DNA of 64,000 bases from Fischerella thermalis PCC 7521 (GTDB lineage: Bacteria; Cyanobacteriota; Cyanobacteriia; Cyanobacteriales; Nostocaceae): contig NZ_AJLL01000106.1 in the NCBI RefSeq assembly GCF_000317225.1, forward strand, positions 89,820 to 153,819, in the 5' to 3' direction. Below, one piece after another: positions 44,239-53,463 of the stretch. Numbering within the stretch: the first letter of the stretch is position 1; the number at the start of each line of letters is the position of its first letter. Position numbers and translations under genes: made by a program. The notes below the pieces were generated by a model. That model ran no database searches. It was not told the DNA's origin and was given only the letters and a program-made list of their open reading frames with translations.

Positions 44239-46929
44239 CTATCCTCTGGGTTTGGTGTCACTGCGTCTGGGAAACCAATCATCAAGAACGGCGTATACGA
44301 CTGGGACAACAATTAAACTCAAGATGGTGGAACTTACTAACCCACCAGCAATAGCAACAGCCATAGGCGATCGCAATTCCGAACCTGCTCCCAAACCCAA
44401 GGCGATGGGAAGCATACCTAAAATTGTCGAAACAGTTGTCATCATAATCGGGCGCAGGCGTATTGGTCCGGCTTGGAGAATAGCCTCTTTCTGGCTTAAG
44501 CCGCCATCTCGCAACTGATTAATACAATCCACAAGCAGAATTGCATTTTTGTTAGCCAGCCCCAGCAAAAACACAAAGCCAATCAGCGAAATCATGCCAA
44601 AGTCACTTTTAGTAACTACCAGCGCCAACATTGCCCCTACTAGTGCTAAAGGCAAAGAAATACAAATCACCACCGGATCTACCCAGCTGTGGAACAGGGC
44701 AATGAGTACAAGAATAATACACAATGCCGATAACGCCAGAGTAGTGCCGAAACTGGCGAAAACTTCACCACTGCGTTCAGAGTCACCTCCTAAATTCAAA
44801 GTCACACCAGCAGGTATCACAGCCTGAGCTTCAGATACTAATTTATCAGTAGCATCACCTAGGGGTAAATTCTGACCGAGATTGGCGCTAATATAAGCGA
44901 CCCGTTGATTATTCAAACGTTCGATTTGCGAGACTTGATCTTGGGCATTTGTTGTACCTTTGACTGTAATATCAGCAAACCCCGGCAATTTTTGCAGACG
45001 TTGTTTGATTGTCTCGGCGGTTTGACTGAGGGTGTTGAGGTCATTACCCTGTAATGCTACTTCTAAAGGTTTTTGCGCGCCAGAATCAACAAACTGGATG
45101 TCTTCAACACTAATACTTACACCCTCAAGTTTAGGCAAAGAGGCACGAAACTGATCTTGTAATTCTGAGGTTTTGATGTTGCGATCGCTTTTAAGTTTGA
45201 CGTAAAGTTTGCCTTTGTTCGGTTGTCCCTCACGCGTACCTGCAACAGTAAATACTGTTTCGACTGTTGGTGATTTTCTCACTACCTCCTCCAGTTTCTT
45301 ACCTACCTCAGCAGATTTATTCAAGATAGTTGTGATTGGAGATTCATCAGGGAAAAGAGATGAGACAGAATCAGAAACAGGTAGACCTGGAGATGGGGAA
45401 AATTCTGGAACAAAATTTACTGTGTCCTCTGCTCCCTGTCCTAACTCTGCGAAATTTGGTAAGGCAGTTGTATAAACTATATTAAATTCCCCCCGTTCTA
45501 ACTTCGGTATAAACCCTTTGGGAACTAGTGGAATCAAAGCTATACCCGCTACAAAACTCAGCACAGCTAAACCGATGACTATGGCACGATGATTCAGCGA
45601 CCAACCCAGCAAATTCTGGTAATATTGGGCAAAACTCAACCATCTCCTTCCTTGGCGACATCTAGAACCTGGAGGCTTGGGTTTGAGCCAGTAAATAGCC
45701 AAAACTGGCGATAAAGTCCGGGCAACTAGCAAAGAAGCTAGCATTGCTGCGGAAACAGTGATGCCAAAGGGTTTAAAAAATTGACCAATTACTCCACCCA
45801 TCAAGCCTATAGGTAGAAACACGGCGACTGCTGTAAAAGTTGCTGCTGTGACTGTCAGCCCAATCTCATCAGTAGCTAAAAAGGCAGCTTGTCGGGGGTG
45901 TTCTCCGTCCTCGACGTGCCGCATAATATTTTCGACATCAACGATCGCATCATCAACAATACTGCCAATCACCAAAGCTAGAGCCAATAGTGTAATTGTC
46001 TCGAGGTTGAAGCCAAACAAGGCCATGACAATAAAAGTTGCTAACAAAGATATAGGAATTGCCAGTGCAGAAATTGCAGTCGCTCGCCAATTCCACAAAA
46101 ACGGAAAAATCACGATTACCGCCAAAATTATGGCTTCAATTAAAGCATCAATAGTGGCATCGGTGGCTTTGCGGATGTACTCTGCTTGCGTAGCAGCTAG
46201 GGTGAGTTGAACATCACCCAACGTAGAACGTAGCTGTTGCACCTGGTTCTCTACTCGAGAAACCACTTCCAAAGTGTTCGCATCACCACGTTTAATTACC
46301 TGAACAGCGAGCGCATCTTTGCCATTGAATCTGACTAATGTTGCTCCTTGTTGGGTAGCAGCAGCGCCTAATAAATCTACTCTTAACACTCCTGGCTGTT
46401 TGGCGATCGCAGGTATAATTTGCTCGTTAGTTAACTTTGTCAGCTCTGTTAAATTTCGCGACTGACTCTCAATGGCGTAACTAACAGCACCAGACTCATT
46501 CAATCTAATCGGAATAATCTTAAAAGAGGAACCCTCAGGTAGAGATGCTTGTTTGAGTTCTGTTTCTACCTTTGCCGTAGACTTTTCTAGGTTAGTACCA
46601 ACAAAAAAAGACAAACTCACAACTGTTTGTCCAGGATATGTAGAAGAGCGGATTTTATCAAGTCCTTCTAAAGAATTGAGGCGCTGTTCTATGGGTTGAG
46701 TGAGCTTTGCTTCCGTATCTAAAGCTGTCGAAAGTGGAGCTGTAGCATTTACCACTACTACAGGAAAAGTAATATCTGGAAACAAAGCATACTTGAGGGA
46801 ACTAAAAGCAAGTATTCCCGCTATCATCACAGCTAACCAAAAACTCACCGTCAGTCGGGGATGCTGAATCGCTAATTTAGAAATATTGAAGCGCTCACGG
46901 AGAGACTTAGAGTGATGAGGTTTTACCAT
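44239..46929 (-). CDS. RND-family efflux permease (HAE1 type)
   Basis: An 896-residue membrane protein. The first helix (LTVSFWLAVMIAGILAFSSL) and FPDITFPVVVVNATAPLSTA open the protein. A central segment LALVIGSIVDDAIVDVENIM carries the paired aspartates of the proton relay, and FVFLLGLANKNAILLVD carries the lysine. It is somewhat short for AcrB-type pumps. An unusual insertion at about 495-528 (FSPSPGLPVSDSVSSLF) interrupts the periplasmic part where relatives are compact; its DNA looks like intergenic repeat sequence. It pumps drugs or metabolites by proton antiport. No adaptor or outer-membrane partner gene is adjacent. Confidence 0.9.
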   Translation of the reverse strand: MVKPHHSKSLRERFNISKLAIQHPRLTVSFWLAVMIAGILAFSSLKYALFPDITFPVVVVNATAPLSTALDTEAKLTQPIEQRLNSLEGLDKIRSSTYPGQTVVSLSFFVGTNLEKSTAKVETELKQASLPEGSSFKIIPIRLNESGAVSYAIESQSRNLTELTKLTNEQIIPAIAKQPGVLRVDLLGAAATQQGATLVRFNGKDALAVQVIKRGDANTLEVVSRVENQVQQLRSTLGDVQLTLAATQAEYIRKATDATIDALIEAIILAVIVIFPFLWNWRATAISALAIPISLLATFIVMALFGFNLETITLLALALVIGSIVDDAIVDVENIMRHVEDGEHPRQAAFLATDEIGLTVTAATFTAVAVFLPIGLMGGVIGQFFKPFGITVSAAMLASLLVARTLSPVLAIYWLKPKPPGSRCRQGRRWLSFAQYYQNLLGWSLNHRAIVIGLAVLSFVAGIALIPLVPKGFIPKLERGEFNIVYTTALPNFAELGQGAEDTVNFVPEFSPSPGLPVSDSVSSLFPDESPITTILNKSAEVGKKLEEVVRKSPTVETVFTVAGTREGQPNKGKLYVKLKSDRNIKTSELQDQFRASLPKLEGVSISVEDIQFVDSGAQKPLEVALQGNDLNTLSQTAETIKQRLQKLPGFADITVKGTTNAQDQVSQIERLNNQRVAYISANLGQNLPLGDATDKLVSEAQAVIPAGVTLNLGGDSERSGEVFASFGTTLALSALCIILVLIALFHSWVDPVVICISLPLALVGAMLALVVTKSDFGMISLIGFVFLLGLANKNAILLVDCINQLRDGGLSQKEAILQAGPIRLRPIMMTTVSTILGMLPIALGLGAGSELRSPMAVAIAGGLVSSTILSLIVVPVVYAVLDDWFPRRSDTKPRG

Positions 46930-47140
46930 GATGACTGAGATTTTTGCTGACTGCTGATCTTAAGTTTAATCACACAGGCATACGATTAGACGTTATATCA
47001 AATTCGCTGGTAGCTAATTTTCCATAGAAAAACTCTGCGTTTCTTTGCGTTTAAAAATAAAAACGCTACGATTTTACGCAGCCATACTAAAAAAGCAAAA
47101 TTCCTCTTTTGTTGCCCTTAGTTTCCTAATTTTTATAAAA

Positions 47141-47845
47141 GTGTTTCATTCAACAACTATCCAAACAATCCTAGTCTGTCAAGGTGCAGAGTACCAAGCT
47201 GTGTGCCGAGGCTTAAGCCGCATCATTAGCTCTACACCGTCTGTAATACCCATACCTATGGCAGGAGAGGCTGTATACACATATTTGCAAAAAAGTCAAG
47301 GTTTAAAAAATATCCTGAATCATCCCCAACCAAGAGTATTGGTAATGGGTTTGTGTGGCAGTCTCCAACCCCAGTATAAAGTAGGGGACGTTGTAGTGTA
47401 TGCAGATTGCATTTATCAGGAAAATACTGGTGATACTTTGGTGTATAAGTGCGATGCAACTTTGACAGGATGTTTGCAGCAGTGTCTCCCTCAGGCTGCT
47501 GTTGTCAAAGCATTAACAAGCGATCGCATGATTTGGTTGAGTAAAGAAAAACGCCAGCTTGGTCAAATGTTAGCAGCCGATGTTGTGGACATGGAAGGAT
47601 ATGCCGTGCTGAAATTTTTCAACTCAACTGGGATAGCAGTAGCAATGGTGCGGGTTGTAAGTGATGGATGCGATCGCAATTTACCAAACCTCAATTCCAC
47701 ACTGAATTCTGATGGTTCCCTTCAGCCTTTATCTTTGGCTGTAGCAATGCTAAAACAACCCATTGCTGCAACCAGACTTATTCGAGGTGCTTTGCAGGGA
47801 CTGAAAGTATTAGAGGAGGTGACAACAGGTTTGTTTCATACCTGA
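47141..47845 (+). CDS. Nucleoside phosphorylase-like protein (MTA/SAH nucleosidase fold)
   Basis: About 234 residues from a GTG; an upstream in-frame TTG at 47045 would add 32 residues rich in Lys and Phe that are not family-like. It shows LVCQGAEYQAVCRGL, VLVMGLCGSLQPQYKVGDVV, VVDMEGYAVLKFF with the ribose-binding Glu, and RVVSDGCDRNLPNL with the base-binding Asp. This is the purine phosphorylase/5-methylthioadenosine nucleosidase fold. Because an hpnA gene lies nearby, it may be the HpnG-type enzyme that removes adenine from adenosylhopane, but the genes are on opposite strands and separated by the RND gene. Confidence 0.75.
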   Translation: MFHSTTIQTILVCQGAEYQAVCRGLSRIISSTPSVIPIPMAGEAVYTYLQKSQGLKNILNHPQPRVLVMGLCGSLQPQYKVGDVVVYADCIYQENTGDTLVYKCDATLTGCLQQCLPQAAVVKALTSDRMIWLSKEKRQLGQMLAADVVDMEGYAVLKFFNSTGIAVAMVRVVSDGCDRNLPNLNSTLNSDGSLQPLSLAVAMLKQPIAATRLIRGALQGLKVLEEVTTGLFHT

Positions 47846-47880
47846 TGAAAATTAAAGCTATGACCAATATTTTTGATAAA

Positions 47881-47912
47881 TCGACCACCGATACACACCG
47901 ATAAACACCGAT
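47881..47912. repeat. Ladder-repeat copy after the nucleosidase-like gene
   Basis: TCGACCACCGATACACACCG followed by ATAAACACCGATG is one arm of the dispersed repeat; the second arm is not evident here. Confidence 0.75.
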
Positions 47913-48056
47913 GTAGAAGTTAATAGTGGTCTATCGCATTAATTATGAGATTTAATTGCGTTTGTAGTGAGGACTTTAGTTCTCTAATATTGAAGCACGC
48001 TTCCTGCTGACTACAAACCTCTCAAAGCTTTTGCGATAGACCAATAACTTTAACTA

Positions 48057-49103
48057 TTAGCCTCTAGCTGATTCTTCTGGGATGATATCTATTACTAGCT
48101 TGCGATTGTTACGCAAAATAGTCAGTTGCGATCGCACTCCGACACGTTCTGGTGTTAAAAACTTCTGCAAGTCTTCAATTCCACCCAGCGGTAAATTATT
48201 AAAACCAACGATCACATCCCCTTGCAGTAAACCAGCTTTTTTAGCCGGACTGTTTGGTTCAACGTGCATAACAAAAATGCCTGTATCCACAGCCAATTCG
48301 TTGAATAACATGATCCGGCGGGAAATTTGCACATTTTGTCCACCAATACCAATGTAACCACGTCGAACTTGACCATACCTCATTAAAGTCGGGATGACCA
48401 TTTTGGCTGTGTTGATAGGTACGGCAAAACAAATCCCTTGTGCTGCCATCACAATAGCAGTATTTATACCAATCACTTCAGCGTGGGATGTAACTAACGG
48501 TCCGCCTGAATTACCAGGATTTAAAGCAGCGTCAGTTTGGATAATATTTTCAATCAGCTTACCAGATCGGGATTGGAAAGAACGTCCTAATGCGCTAATC
48601 ACTCCAGTTGTAACAGTAGTCTGGAAACCGTAGGGATGACCGATCGCGATCGCCAACTGACCGACTTTCAATGCTTGAGAATCACCAAAACGCGCAGCTA
48701 CTAAATTGGGCGCATAAATTCTAATCACAGCCAAATCCGTATCCGGATCATCCCCAATCATTTCAGCATCGTAACTGCGACCATCAGACAGTGTTACCTG
48801 AATTTTTGATGCACCGTGTATGACATGACTGTTGGTGAGAATGTAGCCATCTTGAGTGAAAATAAATCCAGAACCATTACCACGTACCTCTTGTGTAAAC
48901 GGTTGATAACTGCGGCTACGTCCCGTCAGCCATTTTTTCACATCAATATTAACAACCGTAGGACTAACTTTTTCCACTACATTGATGACAGCCTGGGAAT
49001 AAGCATCAAGAAGTTGTTCATCAGCTTTTGGGTTGTTTTGTGGCGATCGCGAATTATCGGGAGCAAAATTATCGTTTGATACCCATCCCAAATTTCTGAA
49101 CAT
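48057..49103 (-). CDS. HtrA/Deg-type serine protease
   Basis: A 348-residue protein. The trypsin-like domain has the full triad: His93 (LTNSHVIHGAS), Asp123 (DPDTDLAVIRI) and Ser199 (LNPGNSGGPLV). One PDZ domain follows at about 250-340 (GIFVMHVEPNSPAKKAGLLQ, GDVIVGFNNLPLGG). Deg proteases degrade or refold damaged proteins. No signal peptide or membrane anchor is evident at the N-terminus (MFRNLGWVSNDNFAPDNSRS), unlike typical HhoA/HhoB/HtrA, so this member may be cytoplasmic, unless the true start is different. Confidence 0.9.
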   Translation of the reverse strand: MFRNLGWVSNDNFAPDNSRSPQNNPKADEQLLDAYSQAVINVVEKVSPTVVNIDVKKWLTGRSRSYQPFTQEVRGNGSGFIFTQDGYILTNSHVIHGASKIQVTLSDGRSYDAEMIGDDPDTDLAVIRIYAPNLVAARFGDSQALKVGQLAIAIGHPYGFQTTVTTGVISALGRSFQSRSGKLIENIIQTDAALNPGNSGGPLVTSHAEVIGINTAIVMAAQGICFAVPINTAKMVIPTLMRYGQVRRGYIGIGGQNVQISRRIMLFNELAVDTGIFVMHVEPNSPAKKAGLLQGDVIVGFNNLPLGGIEDLQKFLTPERVGVRSQLTILRNNRKLVIDIIPEESARG

Positions 49104-49117
49104 AATTTGTCAATCCT

Positions 49118-49190
49118 AATATCAGTTATCAGTTATCAGTTAACAGTTATCAGTTATCAAATTTTATTAGTTACTGTTAACTGATTTGGA
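49118..49190. repeat. ATCAGTT-type tandem repeats
   Basis: ATCAGTTATCAGTTATCAG runs on with an AACAGTT variant. TTACTGTTAACTGATT supplies an inverted counterpart. The block lies upstream of the HtrA-type gene. Confidence 0.85.
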
Positions 49191-49290
49191 ACCATCAACT
49201 ATGTCCTTATTTCCTGATTCTGACAAAAATTTTGTAGTTTTGACAAAGGGGATGCTTCTGGAAATGATTTGCGATCGCTAAATAAATCTT

Positions 49291-49356
49291 AAGTGTCTTA
49301 GTGTCTTTGTGGTTCAAAAATCATTGTATTCACCACCAAGTCACAAAGACACCAAG
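49291..49356. repeat. Inverted repeat of AGTGTCTTAGTGTCTTTGTGG type
   Basis: GTGTCTTAGTGTCTTTGTGG and CACCACCAAGTCACAAAGAC form opposing arms. It is the same family as 23011-23082. It adjoins the stop of the next minus-strand gene at 49361. Confidence 0.8.
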
Positions 49357-49360
49357 CAAA

Positions 49361-49852
49361 TCAAAATCTCAAACCAACACCACCTTGTAAGGAGAAAGTT
49401 GTACCGCCATCACGCAAAGCGTCAAAGCCAATAATGGCATTACCAAACAACACAGTATTGCTATTAGGTACAACATAATCAATACCTGGTTGCAAAGCAA
49501 AGCTAATTTTATTACCAACTGGTGAAGGCGTATCACCACCAGCAAAAATTAGCCCACCTCCTATATAAGCATCAGTTTGCCAGTTAAGGGGAAAATCATA
49601 AGAAACAGTTGGTACAATCGCTATGTTATTAGCTAAAAAAGCTTGAGCGCGGAAAGAAACTGGTGTTTCCAAAAGTTTGTAACGAAAGGCTACAACCCCA
49701 CCAATTTGAGTCCCATCCGCAAAACCAACAGCGGGTCCAACACCGACGTAACTACCATAAGCTGCTTGAGCATGGGCTGGCTGACTAAATTGGCTCAAAC
49801 TCAAAAGTGAATTAGCCAAAAGTACGGATATTAAATATTTAAGACGCTTCAT
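49361..49852 (-). CDS. Putative outer-membrane beta-barrel-like secreted protein
   Basis: A 163-residue protein from the ATG that follows GAGGAG and gives MKRLKYLISVLLANSLLSLS; a longer reading to 49918 lacks this site. A signal peptide ends near AHAQAAYGS. The mature part is Gly- and aromatic-rich with alternating hydrophobic strands (GGVVAFRYKLLETPVSFRAQ, AYIGGGLIFAGGD) and ends in GGVGLRF, the terminal Phe often seen in outer-membrane barrels. I do not recognise a named family. An outer-membrane location is inferred. Confidence 0.7.
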   Translation of the reverse strand: MKRLKYLISVLLANSLLSLSQFSQPAHAQAAYGSYVGVGPAVGFADGTQIGGVVAFRYKLLETPVSFRAQAFLANNIAIVPTVSYDFPLNWQTDAYIGGGLIFAGGDTPSPVGNKISFALQPGIDYVVPNSNTVLFGNAIIGFDALRDGGTTFSLQGGVGLRF

Positions 49853-50005
49853 TTGCCGACTCTCCTCACACTGATTTCGTTGGTTGTTGGTGGTTAGTGG
49901 TTGGTGTCCATTTGTCATTGGGAACAGAGAACTCTGAACAGGGAACAGGAAATAGGTAATTTCTTTCTTGTCCCCCTTGTCTTCCTTGTCCTCACACTCC
50001 CCACC

Positions 50006-52165
50006 TTACGGACAACGCGGATGAATACCACCTTGAGTACAAATGTAAGCCAATTGCTTGGTATCTAAATTTTTTGCTTGGCTAAAATCCACTCCTTTGA
50101 CTACAGCAGATTGTGAACCTGTTGATGGAGTTTGCACAAATTGATCGGCTGGATCTTGTTTAGCAGGGAAGAGAATAGCACCTTGAAAATCAGCTTCTGT
50201 GAGATTTGCTCCGCGTAAATCTGCAAGACTCAAATCGGCGTTGCGGAAGTTGACACCTGTCAGGTTAGCAGAGCGCAAATTAGTATTTGTCAAGCGAGTT
50301 GCGCTGAGATTAGCATTGCTTAGATCCGCACGCTGCAAATTTGCTCCTGATAAATCTGCTGCTTGCCAATCGGTTTTACTTAAGTTGGCAAAGGGTAATT
50401 GTGTACCGATCGCAATGACACGACCCAGGCGAGCAGCATATAAGTCAGCGTCGTTAAATATAGCTTCACTCAAATCTGCCCCGGTAAGGCTAGCATTTTC
50501 TAAAACAGCACCACGTAAATCGGCTCCCATTAACTGGACGCTGCTCAAGTTGGCACTAACTAAACGTGCGTTAGTTAAGTTTGCTCCCTTGAGGTTAGCG
50601 CGGCTGAAGTCTGTACGCACCATCAAGACACGACTGAGATTTGTATCGCGCAGATCGGCTTGTTTAAACTGAGCGCCACTCAAATCTGCAATCCAATCAT
50701 CGAAAGTATCCCAACGTCTATCCTCACCTACTCCCCGGAAGCTACTACCCCTCAAACTAGCAAAGGATAGATTCGCTCCTTTGAAATTGATTCCTGATAA
50801 ATCAACTTTATCTAGTGCCAAGTTGAATATGGGGCTATTTGCTGCACCGTTTTGGAATAATTGAGTACGGCTGAGGTCGAGGTCATTAACTTTAGCGCTA
50901 TTAACTGCAATAATCTTATTGATCGCCTGCTGATTGCTCTGCAAGCGCTTCTGTCGCAATTCCCGCTCTGGAGATGGGTTGCTTGTTGATTCCAAATCCT
51001 CAGCTAAGGACTGATTCATGCGTTTTAAATCAGGGATGGCTGACAGACCAATGTTTGTCAGAGCCTGCTGTATTGTTTCGAGTTGACTGGGGTCAGTTTC
51101 TTTGGCTAAAAGTTCTACAAGATATTTGGTAGCTTGTGGGTCATTGAGAGTACCCATTGCCAGAATCGCACTACGGCGCTCTTCATTGCTGACGCCAGAG
51201 TTAGGACTTAATTGTTTGACAAGAGCTAGGAACTGTTGGCTGTTGCGCTGCTCTAAAACCCGGCGATTTTGCTGAGTTTGGATGTATATTTGAGTACCGA
51301 CTAGAGTTGTCAATACACCAGCCATACTCAACAGTGCGATCGCTAGCAGGGTTATACTTGGATTACGCCGCAACCATTCCCACGGATGGGCAGGTGGTTG
51401 AGTGGTTTCTGATGGTGTGATCACAACTGAGGCAATGGCTGCGTCTTCGTCTGCTGCTTCTGTCCACTGCGTCTGCTTTTGGTTTTTTAGCTGGGAAGGT
51501 GTAAACGGTTGATTCGCGTCTATGGTGTAAGTACCTGCAATAATGTCATGGATTGCGCGCCTTTGTCGTAATGGTAAGCCCCTAGCTTCTAAGAGCATTA
51601 TTAAACCAGACAGGAAAGTGAAAACACCTAAGTTAGGAAAAGTTGGGCTGTTGCGCCAGAGCATGTAAGCTACAGACAAACTCAATGTCCAACGCCCAAC
51701 ACCTTCTCGCAGTAAAACAGCCCCTAAACCAGGGGGTTTGCCTTGAGAGTTGACAACCCGAACACCAAACCAGCGTTTTGGCAGGGTGCTGCCTGTTTTC
51801 GCTAGTAAAAGCAATTGCCAACCAGAAAGTGTCAGAGGCGCTAGTATAGCTACTGTCCACAAAAAATTTGTTGGCCATGCAACGTTACGAGTGCCGTAGC
51901 TCACAGGCAGAGCTAGGGGACGAGCGATTTCTCTTTCTGTTACAATCAATACAGGATTTAGTGGCACTCGGTTGAGATCAGTTCTAGTATTAAGATATGC
52001 ACCAAGGCTGAAAGGAATTAAGCCACTAATTACTAGTAGCGTCATTTCCGTCGCCCAAGCAGCTACACGCCTAGTAGATAGAGGCAGTGCTTTGGGTTTA
52101 CCTGGTTGATTAGATTGACTGGAACTAGATTGATCATTACTTCTCCTCACAGTTGGGGTTGCCAT
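50006..52165 (-). CDS. RDD-domain and pentapeptide-repeat membrane protein
   Basis: A 719-residue protein. After a Ser/Gln-rich N-terminus, an RDD domain with membrane helices lies at about 30-215 (LSTRRVAAWATEMTLLVISG, LPKRWFGVRVVNSQGKPPGL). Another membrane helix (ITLLAIALLSMAGVLTTLVG) and a HEAT-like helical piece follow (SAILAMGTLNDPQATKYLVE). Residues about 440-690 are pentapeptide repeats (ADLRGAVLENASLTGADLSE type) forming a right-handed beta helix. The last part ends YICTQGGIHPRCP. Pentapeptide proteins are scaffolds of largely unknown role in cyanobacteria; the RDD fusion suggests membrane localisation. Confidence 0.88.
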   Translation of the reverse strand: MATPTVRRSNDQSSSSQSNQPGKPKALPLSTRRVAAWATEMTLLVISGLIPFSLGAYLNTRTDLNRVPLNPVLIVTEREIARPLALPVSYGTRNVAWPTNFLWTVAILAPLTLSGWQLLLLAKTGSTLPKRWFGVRVVNSQGKPPGLGAVLLREGVGRWTLSLSVAYMLWRNSPTFPNLGVFTFLSGLIMLLEARGLPLRQRRAIHDIIAGTYTIDANQPFTPSQLKNQKQTQWTEAADEDAAIASVVITPSETTQPPAHPWEWLRRNPSITLLAIALLSMAGVLTTLVGTQIYIQTQQNRRVLEQRNSQQFLALVKQLSPNSGVSNEERRSAILAMGTLNDPQATKYLVELLAKETDPSQLETIQQALTNIGLSAIPDLKRMNQSLAEDLESTSNPSPERELRQKRLQSNQQAINKIIAVNSAKVNDLDLSRTQLFQNGAANSPIFNLALDKVDLSGINFKGANLSFASLRGSSFRGVGEDRRWDTFDDWIADLSGAQFKQADLRDTNLSRVLMVRTDFSRANLKGANLTNARLVSANLSSVQLMGADLRGAVLENASLTGADLSEAIFNDADLYAARLGRVIAIGTQLPFANLSKTDWQAADLSGANLQRADLSNANLSATRLTNTNLRSANLTGVNFRNADLSLADLRGANLTEADFQGAILFPAKQDPADQFVQTPSTGSQSAVVKGVDFSQAKNLDTKQLAYICTQGGIHPRCP

Positions 52166-52225
52166 CGCAATATTTCCCTTGAACTTTTATATATGTATAT
52201 GCCACTCCAGGCGTGTCAAAATATA

Positions 52226-52570
52226 CTATCGATTGCGTCGCGAACTACTAGACACAATAAATTTGTATCCAAAGTAAACTAGTCCTGCTAAGAGTGCCAA
52301 ACTAATTGCAGAAGTAACAAATTTAAACACTGCTTGCACAACCGCCAAGCCTAATAAAACGCCGACACTCCCAGCAACTACCTTTCCCGTCCCAGATAGG
52401 CTATTAAACCAATTCGACAGTTGCTGTAATTGTGAATTTACACTGGAAAAATTAGGCACAGACGACTGCTCAACTTGTTGTGATTTGGTTTTTTCCCCAG
52501 AAGACGAATCAATTTCTGCCTCCAGTTTGCGGAGACGTTGCTGTAAGTCTTCATCAGGTTGAGGATTCAT
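52226..52570 (-). CDS. Small coiled-coil membrane protein
   Basis: A 114-residue protein. The N-terminal part is a short coiled coil (EDLQQRLRKLEAEIDSSSGE). A glycine-rich hydrophobic helix follows (GKVVAGSVGVLLGLAVVQAV), then a second one (SLALLAGLVYFGYKFIVSSS) before a basic tail. I do not recognise a named function. It lies 60 bases upstream of the RDD/pentapeptide gene on the same strand, so the two may be co-transcribed. Confidence 0.65.
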   Translation of the reverse strand: MNPQPDEDLQQRLRKLEAEIDSSSGEKTKSQQVEQSSVPNFSSVNSQLQQLSNWFNSLSGTGKVVAGSVGVLLGLAVVQAVFKFVTSAISLALLAGLVYFGYKFIVSSSSRRNR

Positions 52571-52943
52571 ATTGTTTTACCTCGGTTAGCAAACTTATTC
52601 AACAACAGTCCAAATATATCCGATAGTTAACTGTTGTCTTAGTGATTTTAGCGAATGTTATTGCCTTGATCCGAGGACAGGTGGCAGAAAGGAAAAGACT
52701 TATTATCAGTTAAAAGTTACGAAGCTAATATTATTTAAGCTTTTTACTTAATTTTTAATCATCTAATTATTGCCACCGTCAGTTATGGTATGTCTTTTTC
52801 CACTACTTGTATTTAAGTAACTGTTTAAATTTTATACAAGCTAAGTTGTGGAACAAAAGTGAATTTGCGGTCGTCTAGAAATGTCAGAATATTATGTATA
52901 ACTATCGCTCTTGAATTAATCAAGAGTAAATAAAATCATCAAT
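52571..52943. other. AT-rich divergent promoter region
   Basis: The 373 bases between two divergent genes contain no repeat array of note. Near the plus-strand gene, TATGTATAACT (about 52895) could be an extended -10 box, and a short AAGAGTAAA purine run precedes the ATG at 52944. I see no gene. Confidence 0.45.
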
Positions 52944-53378
52944 ATGAAGACATGTAGATTATTTAATATTGCATCGGTTTTGGCTTTGACAGCAAGCTTG
53001 CTACTCACAAATGCTAAATCTGTTATGGCAGAAACCGTCACCATAAATCCTGATTTTCAACCAGATCCAATGGTTCTAAATGGTAAGTCTGGCGGCCCAA
53101 AATCTAGTGATTGTGGTAAAATTTCAGCTACACCAAATCAAATTATTCAAGTTACAAAGCCATTGCCTTATTTGAAATTAGCAGTCACAAGTGATGGCAA
53201 ACCAACTTTATTGATTGAAGGGCCAGGAGGGCGTTTTTGTGTATTACCAGATAATTACTCTGGAGACAAGCCAGAAATTTCTGGTTTCTGGCAAGCTGGT
53301 AAATACTTATTGTACGTTGGGGAATTAGTTGATGGGGAGCATACATATACTCTGTCGATTTCTAAACAGAAAAATTAG
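52944..53378 (+). CDS. Small secreted protein of unknown function
   Basis: A 144-residue protein. A signal peptide (LFNIASVLALTASLLLTNAK) probably ends near VMAETVTI. The mature part has two cysteines (SSDCGKIS and GRFCVLPD) that could pair, and beta-rich sequence such as LKLAVTSDGKPTLLIEGPGG and GKYLLYVGELVDGEHTYTLS. It resembles other small exported cyanobacterial beta proteins, but no named family is certain. It is transcribed alone and converges on the potB gene. Confidence 0.65.
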   Translation: MKTCRLFNIASVLALTASLLLTNAKSVMAETVTINPDFQPDPMVLNGKSGGPKSSDCGKISATPNQIIQVTKPLPYLKLAVTSDGKPTLLIEGPGGRFCVLPDNYSGDKPEISGFWQAGKYLLYVGELVDGEHTYTLSISKQKN

Positions 53379-53463
53379 TTAATGATCAATTGTCAATTGC
53401 CATTGGTCATTTGCTAGTAGTTAGTAGTTAATGGTTGATTAATACTTACTTCCCATCTCCCCA

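Noticed and set aside
44239..46929. RND permease as the hopanoid transporter HpnN
   Set aside because: The sequence has the HAE1/AcrB-type motifs (VDDAIVDVENIM and the lysine segment), whereas HpnN is of the MMPL-like type.
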